From Collybiopsis luxurians FD-317 M1 (taxonomy: Eukaryota > Basidiomycota > Agaricomycetes > Agaricales > Omphalotaceae): DNA of 64,000 bases. A model generated the notes under the pieces. That model saw only the letters and a list, made by a program, of their open reading frames with translations, ran no database searches and was not told the origin of the DNA. A program made the translations under genes and the position numbers. The number at the start of each line of letters is the position of its first letter. Within the stretch, counting starts at the first letter, position 1. Shown here piece after piece: positions 45,646 through 56,800 of this stretch. The stretch spans positions 774,686 to 838,685 of the forward strand of contig KN834753.1 of assembly GCA_000827265.1 (NCBI GenBank). The letters run 5' to 3'.

Positions 45646-46283
45646 ATGGTCGCTTTCTTCAACTTGGTCTTTTCACTGCTTTCACTGGTGTTTGTGGCTA
45701 CCCAAGGTGTGTGGATGATATTGCTCAAGTTCAGGATCTATGTTCTCAAGAAACGATTTTCAGTCATCGCTTCTCCTGCACACGAGCTGGTTCTTCGTCA
45801 GGTTTCTGCAGCCACTCAGTCCACGAAGAACACTACAGCCATCTCATCCAACATTATCCCCTCCGCCTGTAGCTCTCAGTGTGATAACAATACCTTGGGT
45901 GCGCTGACGGTGTGTATTCGATCGTCCTGCATACATGTAAAATCTTGAGCGGAATCCATTTCCTTGAAGGGTTGTACAACCACGGCTTGCCAATGTGATG
46001 ATAACGTGTTTGGCTCCGTGAAAACATGCCTCCAGTGCGTTGTCTCCAACGGCAACCTTACCAATGCCACTGGACAAAATTTGCTTCAGGGTACGCTGCT
46101 TTGTCCGACCTTGTATTGACGTTCTCGGTTAACTCTACGCTCTCTATAGAATACTCGGCGACGTGCAGTGCTACGGGCCATACACTTGCAGATGCAGTTT
46201 CTGGAGCGTCTAGTCTCAGAATCGTTAATCTAGGCATTGTTGGGAGTGTTGTGGCTGCTTTGGCTTTTCCAATGGTGCTTTAA
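45646..46283 (+). CDS. Secreted CFEM-like cysteine-rich protein with GPI-anchor signal
   Basis: ATG 45646 starts a signal peptide (MVAFFNLVFSLLSLVFVAT). A 57-nt intron follows (GTGTGT...TTTCAG), then VIASPAHELVLRQ and a Ser/Thr/Asn stretch. A 60-nt intron joins SACSSQCDNNTLGALT to GCTTTACQCDDN, followed by GSVKTCLQC and VVSNGNLTNATGQ. A 59-nt intron leads to the last exon, EYSATCSATG, and the end DAVSGASSLRIVN plus a hydrophobic tail LGIVGSVVAALAFPMVL. That end is a textbook GPI signal, with a small omega-site residue near GAS. Eight cysteines are spaced C-x3-C-x10-C-x4-C-x1-C-x10-C-x2-C-x22-C. This resembles CFEM domains but has shorter and longer last gaps and lacks the usual Asp before the CxC pair. 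It probably acts on the cell wall or surface; heme or iron binding should not be assumed. Confidence 0.75.
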
Positions 46284-46707
46284 GATGCCATTGAGCTGAG
46301 TGCTTTGAAGGTTGGCGTATTGAACGGGGAGGAACGAAGTAGAAACCATACTGCCGTTGCACGGACGTAGATTACTGTTTACACCTACGTATCAGTAGGG
46401 CTTTTGTTTTGCTCTTTGGAATAGATGTGATGTTGGAGTAAAGTGGATATTTTCCCGAATTCTGACCGGCTTGTAAGTATCACCCGCTAGGTATCGCAAC
46501 GAGCAACGGTATATAGTATTCATGTACATGCTATATACATGTTCATTCATGAGCAACATTACAAAACCATCCGGTCTAGAAAAAGGTCCTTGTCCCTGCG
46601 CTAATAAAGATAATGGTACGTGGAGTGGGGTGATGAAATAAATTAGAACAGTGAATGGCGTTCACTAGTCCGAATCGATAACCAGACCGCGTTCGATAGC
46701 TCGCCAT
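46284..46707. other. Convergent intergenic region
   Basis: About 420 bp between two converging stop codons. It contains an imperfect inverted-repeat-rich stretch (catgtacatgctatatacatg near 46521-46542). No exon was seen. Confidence 0.45.
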
Positions 46708-49700
46708 TTACATTGCAACACCCCACTAGTGGCATAATGTTAGCAAGAAGACTTTTCATTTGTGAAAGACTTACATGACTTGAACCAGCAGACACTCGAG
46801 AAACGCGAGCATTTTCATCCGTCAACGGTTTTGGAGGTCGCGGCAGTAGACTGGGGATGCTGACTGGATCAGCAAAAGGGTTGTCAGCCATTGGGTCAAC
46901 CATGGGGTCTCCAGGATCCGCAAATGGATTACTGGCACCAGCGTGGCTAGGTTTCACTGTACTTGCAATGGAACTGCGGTCGGAAGCGGTCAGATATGAA
47001 GCAGTGGAAGTGCGGTCAGAGGCAGAGAGAGAGGAAGCAAATGACGATGAATAGCGAGTCGACTCTTCAGAGAAAAGAGAGTCAGAGGTCCTTGAACGCC
47101 GACTGAACGTTGCTGTCCTCTTGATAGTAGCATTTTCATCTTCCAAAATGTCATAAAACGGCACCGGTTTCCTGGAAACAGTTGTTCTGCCTGAGTTGGA
47201 CGAGTGAGACGAAGGAGTAACGACCATGGCCATAGGATTGAAGAGCGGAGATGACGGTGCCTCAATATCATCCGTACTGGCAGTAGATGAACGCGGGGTA
47301 TCTCGATCCAGGTTGGAATAGAGGGCAGCCGACCGGCTTCTTCGCCTGCGACGGAGAAGAAGGCAAAAAATGACCACCAGGAGAATTAAAAATCCGATAC
47401 CGCCAATAATTCCGCCGATTATTGCTGCGCGAGATCTGTGCATTGGAAGTTATCAGTACAGAATTCGAGAACGACTTGAGATACGTACGAAGGTCCCGAA
47501 GATTCCGAAGATCTCGAAGGTGCCGAAGAACTTGGAGTTAATGGAGAAGTTAAAGTAGTCACAATGGGCACCTCACTCGTGCCGACACTTATGTGCCCAT
47601 CAGAAGAGGTGGTAAACACCGATTGACTGAACGAAGTAGTTGTAATAGTAGTATAAGAAGTGGGCTGTACCGAGGGAGCGACAAGGACACCTAGATCGGA
47701 ATGACTACTAGAGCTAGAGCTATCACTCGTGCTGGAGCTACCACTCGCACTAGAGCTGCTGGACTTGCCATTCGCATTATCAGCTGCGGAAGGCGCAATG
47801 GAGGTGGCTGTGCTGTTGGGAATATTGGTCGGTTTAGTTGGTGTTGCAGTCTGGCCAGCATTGGCAATCCCGTGTGAGATAGACTGCGTGACCGAAGGGA
47901 CAATTGTAGTGGCACTAGCAGAGTCATTCCCGTGTCCGTTAGCATTGCCTTGGCCTTTATTCCCATTACCTTGATCATTGTCGGACGGCTTGGATGAACT
48001 AGCAGTCGTGGGATTTCCCTGGCCGTTGTCCGAGTTTCCGTCCCCCTCGCCATTTCCGTTTCCGTTATTGTGATTGCCGCTTGCAGACGAAGCTTGAGGC
48101 TGACCACCGTCAGTCGCTGTGGACGGATTGTCCGCACCAGAATCCCCATCAGTACTACTGTCACTACTGTCACTACTGGAAGAGGGACTGATCGCGGTCG
48201 GAGAAGGATTGTTGTTGCCCTTTGTGTGATGTCCGTGGCCATTGCCTTGACCGCCGTTGTTATTACCACTACCGTCATTTCCAGTTGCAGCCGATTGAGT
48301 AGTCTGGGGATTAGATAGTGAAAGCGACACAGAGACAGACACAGGGAGAGTGACAGTGGGCAAAGGAAATAGTCCAGAGCCTCCAGTAGAATCAGAAGTA
48401 TCAGAAGATCCTTGTGACGGATGGTCTGTAGAAGAACTAGAATCATGATTTCCGTGCGAATTCCCTGATTGACCTCCAACGCCAACACATTGGCCGCCAA
48501 CCGACAAAGATCCATGAACCGGCAAGCCAGGAAGAATGTCATCACAAGCTGATTGTGTTGGAGCAGCACTCGAATTCACGGTAGGAGACGCAGCATCTGT
48601 TGTTTGCGAGGCCGAATCTGTGGTTTTAGTAGATTTGCCAGGGTTTGAATCCGTATGAGTCGAACTAGAACCCTGATTTCCGTGCAGACCTCCCGGCGAC
48701 TGACCTCCGTCACCGCAGTCGCCGTCCACAGGTATAAGGCCAAGAAGCTTGCTGTGATGACAAGCACTAGAAGTCGCGGTAGGAGATGCAGTATCCGTTG
48801 ATGTTTGCGAAGCCGAATCTGTGCTTTCAATAGATTTGCCAGGTTTTGAACCCGTACGAGTCGCATTGGATCCTGTGTGAGCATGACCAGAGGCTACAGG
48901 CGTCGAGTCAGTCGTAGCGGTCCCTGTTGACCCATGATGATTATGGTTAAGGGTGACACCAACGCCTAAACCGCTTTTGCCAGCGGTAAAAGATATACCG
49001 CCCGATCCAAGTCCAAGTCCAAGTCCAAGTCCATCCGAGCCGGATCCTTTCCTTCCAGTGGATGAACTTGGTGAAGCAGTTTGAGTCGTTGTAGCCGGGA
49101 AAGCCGAGGATCCGTGCTTATGATTGCCAGGTGTTCCTGAGGAGACTGAAAGCGTGGGTTCGGTGGTAGCGGAGGACCCAGGATGATTATGGCCAATAGT
49201 GACACCAACGCCTACACCACTTTCGCCAAGAGTAGCAGATATACCAGCCAAACCAGGAATACTTAGTCCGAGACCGAGACCATCTGATCCAGATCCTTTC
49301 CTTCCAGTCGATGAACTTGGAGAAGCAGTTTGAGTCGTAGTGGCTGAGAAAGCCGAGGATTCGTGCTTATGAGCATCAGGTCCTTGGGAGGCTATACTAG
49401 CGAAGGAAGAAGTGGACGATGAACCGCCAGAAGTGGGCACTGAAACATGTCCCTTGGATTGCGTGAACACTGAGCTGGAGGGGCCGGTGATTCCGGTTGT
49501 GCTTGAAGTGGGAGGAGAACCGTCACTAGGCGGAGTGGATGAATGACCATCTGAACGTGAACGACCAGTATCGACCGAAGAGGAAGATGTAAGATCAGAA
49601 GTTGAAGAGAAAGTTTCGCCACTAGGTTGTTGGGCCTAAAAGTAGAATTAGTTGACATGTCGCATGCTTTCAAGCAAACGTACGGAGGGAGTAGGGGAAC

Positions 49701-50626
49701 TGAAATCGGATGTTTTCGATAGAGTACCAAGAGAAGTGTTATCATCCGGGTTCGCGCCAGCAGAATGTCCAGGATTCGAGGAAGCTGTAGGACTTGCACC
49801 TGCATGCCCTCCTTCCGTGAAAGCGGTGTTAGTTATTGTAGAAGAAACAGTCTGGGGGGATTTCCCATCTTGCGAGGTCTCGAAAAAAATTAATAAGCTG
49901 AGCAGGCAGTGAGTAGAAGGCCACACACTGTATGAGAACCGTCGGAAGAGTCGCCGTTTTGATTGTCAGCAGGAGCGGACGAGCCCTGGACCGGATTTGT
50001 TGTCAGTAAGCACTCGACCTACGAGAATAAATAACCACTTACTGCACTTTTAGTGAGTGACGCAGGGGTTTTAGAAGTGTTCATCGCTGAAGGAGAGGCA
50101 GGGAAAGTGGTGGCAGAGACTAAGGAATGTAGAATTAAGAACGACTGGATGTATCAATAAACTGAGCTGTGACCTTTGATATCACTTGTGGGCGACAAGG
50201 AATCGGAGATTCCATCTTTTTGATATGACAGGCTACCCAGAGGTGATGTTGTTGGTACTGATCCGGAAGTCTCAGGCGAGCCTGCCACGCTCTGTGAAGT
50301 CTTGTGTTCCACGTTCAAAGATGTAGCAGTGTTCGCGGCAGAATGCGTGACATCAATCCGTGATCCAATACCTGTGTTTGGAATGATAAGTCCGGAATGG
50401 TTCACGATGGATATGCACTACACACTGCTCTTCGGGCCACTAGGACTGTCGACCTCCTTCGACTTGGTCGGCAACGTTGCAAGGTCAGAAGATTGCGCGA
50501 CTAAACGCAAGATAAATTAGTTTTTGAGACGGTAGAGTTTGCAGGGGATTGGGGACCTTGAGTAGATGAACTGTTATCATTCGAACCAGAGCGCCGTCTC
50601 CAGGACGTCGCATTAAAAGGTGGCAT
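46708..50626 (-). CDS. Mucin-like Ser/Thr/Gly-rich single-pass membrane protein
   Basis: A very long Ser/Thr/Asn/Gly-rich extracellular region (most of 49930-47500) precedes one transmembrane helix (AIIGGIIGGIGFLILLVVIF then CLLLRRRRRSRS, near 47440-47350). A cytosolic tail follows with NPFADP repeats and phosphorylatable Ser clusters. A final 53-nt intron joins SAGSSH to WGVAM and a stop at 46708. The ectodomain has two direct repeats of about 83 residues beginning HKH.SSAF.ATTTQTAS, Gly/Asn-rich runs (NGNGNGEGDGNSDNG) and cysteine-containing repeats (HTDSNPGKS...TDSASQT). The architecture matches fungal wall-stress sensor-like or mucin-like proteins (Mid2/Wsc-like in design, not demonstrably homologous). 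The first usable ATG in frame is 50626; it leaves no signal peptide, so an upstream exon is likely missing from this model. Confidence 0.65.
48873..49371 (-). repeat. Direct repeat of about 249 bp in the mucin-like ectodomain
   Basis: Two in-frame copies of about 83 codons are adjacent. Both contain HKH.SSAF, TTTQTASPSSSTGRKGSGSD, GLGLGL and GVGVT..HNH. A shorter Gly-Leu run (ccaagt multiplied, near 49009-49032) has expanded in the second copy only. Confidence 0.7.
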
Positions 50627-50636
50627 TACTGGAAAA

Positions 50637-50730
50637 CCAAAGTAAGGAAAAGAGAATAAAAGGAAGAAGAGAACGAAGGAAAAAAGAAAGAAAAGAGAGA
50701 AGGAAGAAGAAGGAAGGAATAAAGGATCGC
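50637..50730 (+). repeat. Polypurine tract
   Basis: About 90 bp on the plus strand are almost entirely A and G (units such as aaggaa, gaagaa, aaagag). On the minus strand this is a polypyrimidine run directly upstream of the first ATG of the mucin-like gene, ending TTTTCCAG, which would serve as a very strong splice acceptor. Confidence 0.7.
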
Positions 50731-51905
50731 GGTGGTAGTAACAGACCAAGGACCGATGCTTACCCTAGTGGCCCAATAGACTGGAAACCACGTCGAACAG
50801 TCGTCGGCATGGCGCGTATCAACGCGAAAACGAGAGAATTGGAGAAAGTCATCGCATTCGAGACGAGTAGGGAGATCTGCCATCAAGCATCTGTCGAGGA
50901 CAGCAGCAATTCAGTTTTTCGAATGTTGGTTTAGCCATTTTTCCACACTGTGCTAGACAACCGCTAGATGGCTCGAATTAACTTGAGATTTACACCAGGC
51001 ACTTGATGGACGTATGGGCAAGCATTGTATAGTTACAGTATCATCTGCTGAAATCGAAACCATTCGTTTCAGTGCTGTACAGTGTACAGAGGCAAACAGC
51101 ATTAGCGCTGGGCGCCTACTTATGGGTAGCCGCCTCTCTTGTACTCCGAGAAACAAAGACGGCTCTTCACTCAGCACTGGGATATAACTGGACTCATGAG
51201 CCGTCTGATATCTTTGCTCGTTACAAACTACATAGCCAAAAATATTTAGTGTCTAACAGCCGTCAAAGTGAATCACATTATAAGCAGATCGGCCACTGCA
51301 TCTCCTCCAAAATTGGAAGCCTTCTGTCTTCTTTGGCAACATCTGTGTATGGCACTCGTGCATATATCTATCTTTCAAGAGCGTCAAGGCCACGAAAATG
51401 GCCTGAGATGATCACCCAGCTCTCGTCTCATCATCCGATGATCATTCTAGAACTATCACCTAAAGCTCCAAGCTCTCCAAGTCATTATTATAATCGTGGA
51501 GTCATACAAGTTGTCGTCCCACCGGTGTTCAAAAAACTGTTTCGTGCGCGGAACTATCTTAGGCTAGCCACTCAGGTAGGCCCGGCCGCGGAACCGGGTC
51601 AAGTCAGCACTGTATGATTTATTCGAAACCGGAAGTTATGTCAATAGAGATAAACAACAAGGCCACATGAGAGCCTTCTGCTCGTCATCATGAATTTGAT
51701 TCGGGAGACCTTTGGCACTCCCTCAATACTAATTTACAGACAAGCCGAAACTCCACGGAGGCACCATTTGACCGTGACCATTACCGCGTAGAACATACCT
51801 TCACCAGTTGGAATTACGTCGTATAAACATCGCTTCAGAATCAAAGTCGCGAGGCTCGAGTACAAACCCGTGCCGATGGTAGTTGGAGGATTCTGTACTT
51901 TGGAT
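50731..51905. other. Region without a supported gene
   Basis: About 1.2 kb. A minus-strand frame with ATG 50883 (MADLPTRLECDDFLQFSRF) ends at a good GTAAGC donor and could be a 5' exon of the mucin-like gene, but its phase does not fit the acceptor at 50630. A 181-codon plus frame (51072-51617) starts with GTG and looks accidental. Confidence 0.4.
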
Positions 51906-53381
51906 CTATAACATATGCATTAGAATAACCTTCTCGAGACTGAGAGATTCGCTCACATATACTTCAACAAGAGCCATGTGAATTATGGTGGCAACCCACA
52001 GCGACATTCCTTGGACCACTCGGACAGCGGAAGCAATCCCAAGATTTCCTTCATGAACTGAAGCATGCACTGGGACATACAGTCCGTTGTCACTGGGATT
52101 TGTAGAAGCACATTGTGGAAACATCTGCCGCAGGTTATTCTCATCCTGTAGCACGAAGAAAACTTCATCGCAACGCCAGAGCTAAAGGGGGTTACACAGG
52201 TGAACAGGGAGGCGTTGAAGCTCACGCACAGAGTAGTATGTTCCTATATCTGTAACTATCTGCCGCGCGGCGAGCATGATCAAACGCGCGGATATGATCG
52301 CTGAAAAATAGACAACAGATCCTGTTAACTCGTTAGAGTTCATGCGCACATGCTCACATTTGCAAAGGTACAAAAAACTCACGTAGCATCCACTTTCTGT
52401 GTTTTCTGGTGTTCCGCTGGTGTGAATCGATTTCAAACCCAGGACACAGATTCACCCAGGATCAAACTTACCTTGACTTGATAGTAGCCCATGAGAGCCG
52501 AGAAGATTAACATGATAGCCAAAATGTAGTAAGCACTTTGTGCGTTTATCTCTCCTCCGAAAGCTCGACGAGATATAATGCCCCCGCATATGTTTCCTAC
52601 AATAAGAAGTGTAAGGCAGGTGTAGCCATTAAGTCTGTGCAGAAAGACCGATCTCTGCTACGCAGTCAACAATGCAGCAAACGAAAGTCTAAGGGGAGCA
52701 CGCACGCGTCGGATAGCTGGTAGGAACTGAGGTCCAACAAGTATGCCACCAACTACCCAGGTGCTTGTTTAGTGCTAATGCGTCGGCCAGCTTGAGGGCA
52801 CTTACTTATTGTCAGGTAGATGTGAATAATATAGTTTATGCGATACATAGACAAGTTGAACCAACGGAATTCGCCTTGACCCGGATATATCAGAGAAATG
52901 GTTCGCTGGTCATCGTACGAGCTTACCGGGAACGGTTTGCTCTACCTGAGTTTAATGTATTAGTAGATTACGCAGATGGTCGGCAATAAGATATTAACCA
53001 TTATTCTCTGGTTCATCATGTATGCCCTCGCCAGACAAAAGCCTAGTAAGGCGCCGCCGCAAATCCAAACTGTGAAAGTAAGTCAGTGTGATCCAGTCTG
53101 CCCCTGATAAGATACGTGCATAGAAGTAAGCTAAACTTCTCTCTGAATCCGAATATCCAGCTAAGCGATCGATAGAAAGAAATGAAAACATGACTGCGCC
53201 GCCTTTCAGTAGATCTACTCTGAGTATCAACAGTTTTTGAAGTTTCATATATTACAGTGGGATGAGCAGGGAGGGCAGATGTAGTGCCCTTGGAAATTGT
53301 GCTGAACGTGTACGACTGGGGTCGCTGCACGCTGGTGGGGGAGCTCAAGGTTGAATCAAAGTCGTACGCGGAACTAGACAT
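51906..53381 (-). CDS. DUF2306-like polytopic membrane protein
   Basis: ATG 53381 starts a Ser/Thr-rich N-terminus (MSSSAYDFDSTLSS). Short exons then give VWICGGALLGFCLARAYMMN, EFRWFNLSMYRINYIIHIYL, VVGGILVGPQFLPAIRRVRA, YTCLTLLIVGNICGGIISRR, YYILAIMLIFSALMGYYQVK, NTRKHRKWMLR, AIISARLIMLAARQIVTDIG and CDEVFFVLQDENNLRQMFPQ, and finally IASAVRVVQGMSLWVATIIH. The GPQFLP turn after a TM helix, followed by a helix pair and the HRKWMLR motif, are the hallmarks of the DUF2306 family of predicted membrane proteins, whose function is unknown. At least six membrane helices. The stop at 51906 follows if the last donor-like GTGAGC after VEVY is not used; the true 3' end may be further down. The gene is unusually exon-rich for its size. 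Confidence 0.7.
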
Positions 53382-53810
53382 ACTAGAGGATGGTATGAGA
53401 GGCAGGTACAAGATGCTACATTTCTATTGGCGTCTCAAATAGCCGCATGGATGAGAGATACAAATTGAAGTGAGAGTTTCCGGAGTCTGAGATGAGAGCA
53501 TAGGCTGTGGATTACGCCACAGGTACGGGTACAATGGTGGGTAAAAAACATACCTAATTAGGAAGAAATCAGACGGATTTGCTTCTTATTGGCGATTACC
53601 CGCAACAGCCCCGTACGGATTTATTCAATCCTCACTACACACCAGAGTTTCGAGTTCTCGTGATCTTCAGGATCTATACTTTTTTCCATCTCATGAAACA
53701 AATATATCTGATGATCCTTACCAGTTTGGGATCGTACCCTTTTCCCAAAGAATGGCGTTATCCACGTCCTATGCGCAACTCTGTCTTTTTAATTGACACA
53801 TACAAGCGAG
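53382..53810. other. Divergent intergenic region
   Basis: About 430 bp between the starts of the DUF2306 gene (-) and the pseudokinase gene (+), so it contains both promoters. No exon recognised. Confidence 0.5.
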
Positions 53811-56800
53811 ATGCTTCTTTCCGCGACAGCCATGTCCGCGCCACCAGATGAGCTACTTTCCAGAGAGGATGAAGATATTTTCATTCGGCCCGGCTCCCTC
53901 GATATCGAGACCCCTCCAGCAAATGCAAGCAAGAATGCAATCCGAGGAAAGTGGAATGGGCGTTTCGTGATTGTGAAAAGGCTTGCTCTTGATGTGTCGG
54001 AAGAGGTACTTACTAGCGAAAGTTCAGATCTGAATGTGCGTGTTCATGATCATCTTTTTTAGGTGCTCCAAGGCCACGCCAGGAAATGGCTAAAACTTAT
54101 GCACCCTCATGTCTCAAGAATCTGCGGGATAGCAGATCATGCTTCGGATCCTCTTTTTATAGTGATGCCGTTCTACAACTGTGGCAACATTCGTCAGTAT
54201 CTGTCTGAGAATCCTCAGTCAAACCGCCATAAATTGGCATGTTTTCCAGATACTGGGATATGTATTCATGCTGAATCTTCCCTAGATTCTCGATATCGCT
54301 TCAGGAATGCAATACCTACACCGCAACGGTATTGTACACGGAGGTCTCCGGCCAAGCAACATCTTCTTAACCGATGACGAACACGTTACTATTTCGGAGT
54401 ATGGCATGTTTGAGCTGCTACAAACCACAAAGGATCCCGAAGCTCATCGATACTTTAGCCCAGAAGTTTGGAAAGGCGTACGCGTTGCTTGAATTGAACC
54501 TGGGTCAAACTGTTTTGATGTATTCCTCTAGACTAATTCTCGAGCTTCCGATATCTATGCGTTTGCAATGTGTGCGCTGGAGGTGAATCGATATTTGTCC
54601 TTTGGTCGCACACGCTAGTACTGAGGCTGCTTGCAGATTTTCACTTCAATATTACCTTGGGGTGCACTTTCGGAGAAGCACATCTATCATTTGGTCATGT
54701 ATGAAAATGCTAGACCTGAGCGTCCAGATGATGATCAAATCACCGACGATTTATGGTCTATTATTGTCTCCGCTTGGCATCCTGAACCTCGGAGTCGTCC
54801 GACCTTTGATCTCATTGTCAGGCTTTGGCGAGTGGGCACAAGCCTAATTGATGTTCCTGCAGCAGATGCATCCAATGCATCTATCCCTCCAATGCATCGT
54901 GTTCATTCTGGTTTATCAGTGGGCTCTAATAACAGTTCCGGTTCCGGACCCCCCGCATACGAACGTGTTCCAGTCTCGGCCCCCCCTGATCTTCAGCAGT
55001 TTGCCTTTAACAGGGCAGAGAATGTGAGCAGTAGGGTTGAACGAGAAGACACACCGCACAGCTACAGCTGGTATTCCTCCACCGCTAGCCACGACAGTAT
55101 ACAACGCCTCCGGCTTAGAGCAAACACTACACCCAGTTCAGCACCGGCTGGTATGCAAGAATTTCCTGCTAACGCGGATACTTCGATGCGCCCTCTATCA
55201 CCCAGTTACAGCTGGTATTCCTCTACAATGGGAGGGGATCATCAGTCTTCCGCGAGTTCTTCATCTGGCCGCTCAGTCGACACACCGACAACACCTCCAG
55301 AGTCTTCTTTGTCTATGTACAGACCTCGGAAGGGTAGGTCATCTAACTCATTCTGTTCTCCCGCTCATGCTCAACTTCAGGCATTTCTCTCAAACGTGCA
55401 TATGGTATCGTTGTGACGCCGGAAGAGGAAAGCTCTGTCTATGAAATGTCCCAGAGTATTGGTCAGGCCCTTCCGACAGTGGAATCAAGGACACGCCAAT
55501 GGGAGATTGGGCAGAGGATCTATCTTCCCCGACACCAACAATCCTTCTCCCAAATGTCGGTCGAAAGCGACTCAAGCGGGCCAAGAAATCCACAAGGTAA
55601 ATATGTAATGCACCGATTATCTGTGTTGGTCATATTCAAAGATTTTCCAGTACGATCTACCGCTGTTTTACTCGTTGGCGCATTACAGACAGAACTCAAC
55701 GGAAGTCGCAAGGCTGAAGTGATTGATTCTTACCTCATCAAAATCTACACTTCTGCGTCCGAATCTGATAAGGAAGCTCAGAAGCTAATTACTGCAGGGG
55801 CAGTGCCTGCCCTTGTTCATCTCCTAAGGACCCGTGCTGCAGAAATCGACGGGCTAGAAATTGTGCTCATTACCTTAGGTTGTCTCGCGTATGCTTTCTT
55901 GTGTGGTCTGGTTGTAGCTTTTTGCTCACACTCGGTACTCTAGCCATGACTCGATCAGTGCCAACATGATATACCGCACCAACACTGCTCTTACTCTAAT
56001 CGAAATTTGCAAGGCGTCAATCTCGAATGAGATATCCTGCCTGTCTCTCTGGTGTCTGAGCCGTATCTGTCGCAGTGCAGAAGTTGCACAAGGGCTAATC
56101 AAAGCTAATGTCGTGTCTGTCCTATTGAAGCAAAGTGTCATTGGAGACATACATACGGTTAGCATGGCGGTTTATTGCCTCGGTACGTTAGTTCAGAATG
56201 ATGCGATAGGTGCGTCTTCAACTTTTCGCTGGCGAATCACATTTAACATAGCCTTAAGCTGATTTTTTGAGCGCCATGGACGTCATTCCACTTGTTGTCA
56301 GTCATTTGCGGCAAAGCACCGACAGTCCACAACAAGATGCGGACCATATTTGTGCTGGATTATATACTATAGCGCGTATATCTCGTTCCATCAAGTTAGC
56401 AAAATCGCTGGCTAAGGCCGGATGTATCGATCTCATCTCGTTCCACTTAAGCATTGCGGGCGACCCGAATATCTTGCACTGGGGCGCAAGAGCTGTAGGG
56501 TGTCTAATGAGGCCGAATAGCAGTGATATGGCGAAATTACTTCTTGAAGCGGACATTGCCAAAGGTCTTGCTCGCCTTCCTACTGTGCTTTCCTCGGGGA
56601 ATCTACAGGCACTCGGGTCCCTTGGCTTCGCGGTTCAGCGTTTCAGCTGCGCCGAATGGAGCGGGAAAACTCGACAGTCGTTAGTGGACGTAAGTCCTTC
56701 CACTCCTGTCGATTGCCTTTGTTTCTGATTGGGAGGTAGGCGGGTGTGGTCGACTCGCTGCTTGCCGCACTGCGAACAGCAGCAGAAGAACCCTGTTACG

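Larger units (their letters stand above)
38410..46283 (+). repeat. Tandem segmental duplication (two units)
   Basis: Unit 1 runs from about 38410 to 41520 and unit 2 from about 42330 to 45800-46283, on the same strand. Each has a CorA gene with the same exon order plus downstream sequence homologous to the start of a secreted-protein gene. Similarity includes introns (for example the CA/CT-rich intron), the 5' leader and the sequence from CTTCATTCTTTC onward after the CorA stop. About 800 bp of unrelated sequence separates the units. Confidence 0.8.

Noticed and set aside
46508..46560. Palindrome-rich stretch as a transposon end or origin
   Set aside because: The inverted repeats are short and imperfect, with no matching distal copy, no target-site duplication and no transposase nearby.
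47691..48569. 292-codon frame on the minus strand in the mucin-like gene
   Set aside because: An out-of-frame shadow produced by the Ser/Thr-rich repeats; the in-frame reading has the repeats, cysteines and the path to the TM helix.
51072..51617. 181-codon open frame on the plus strand
   Set aside because: It begins with GTG, has no ATG near its start, no recognisable motif and no splice context. An open frame of this length is expected by chance about once in a window of this size.
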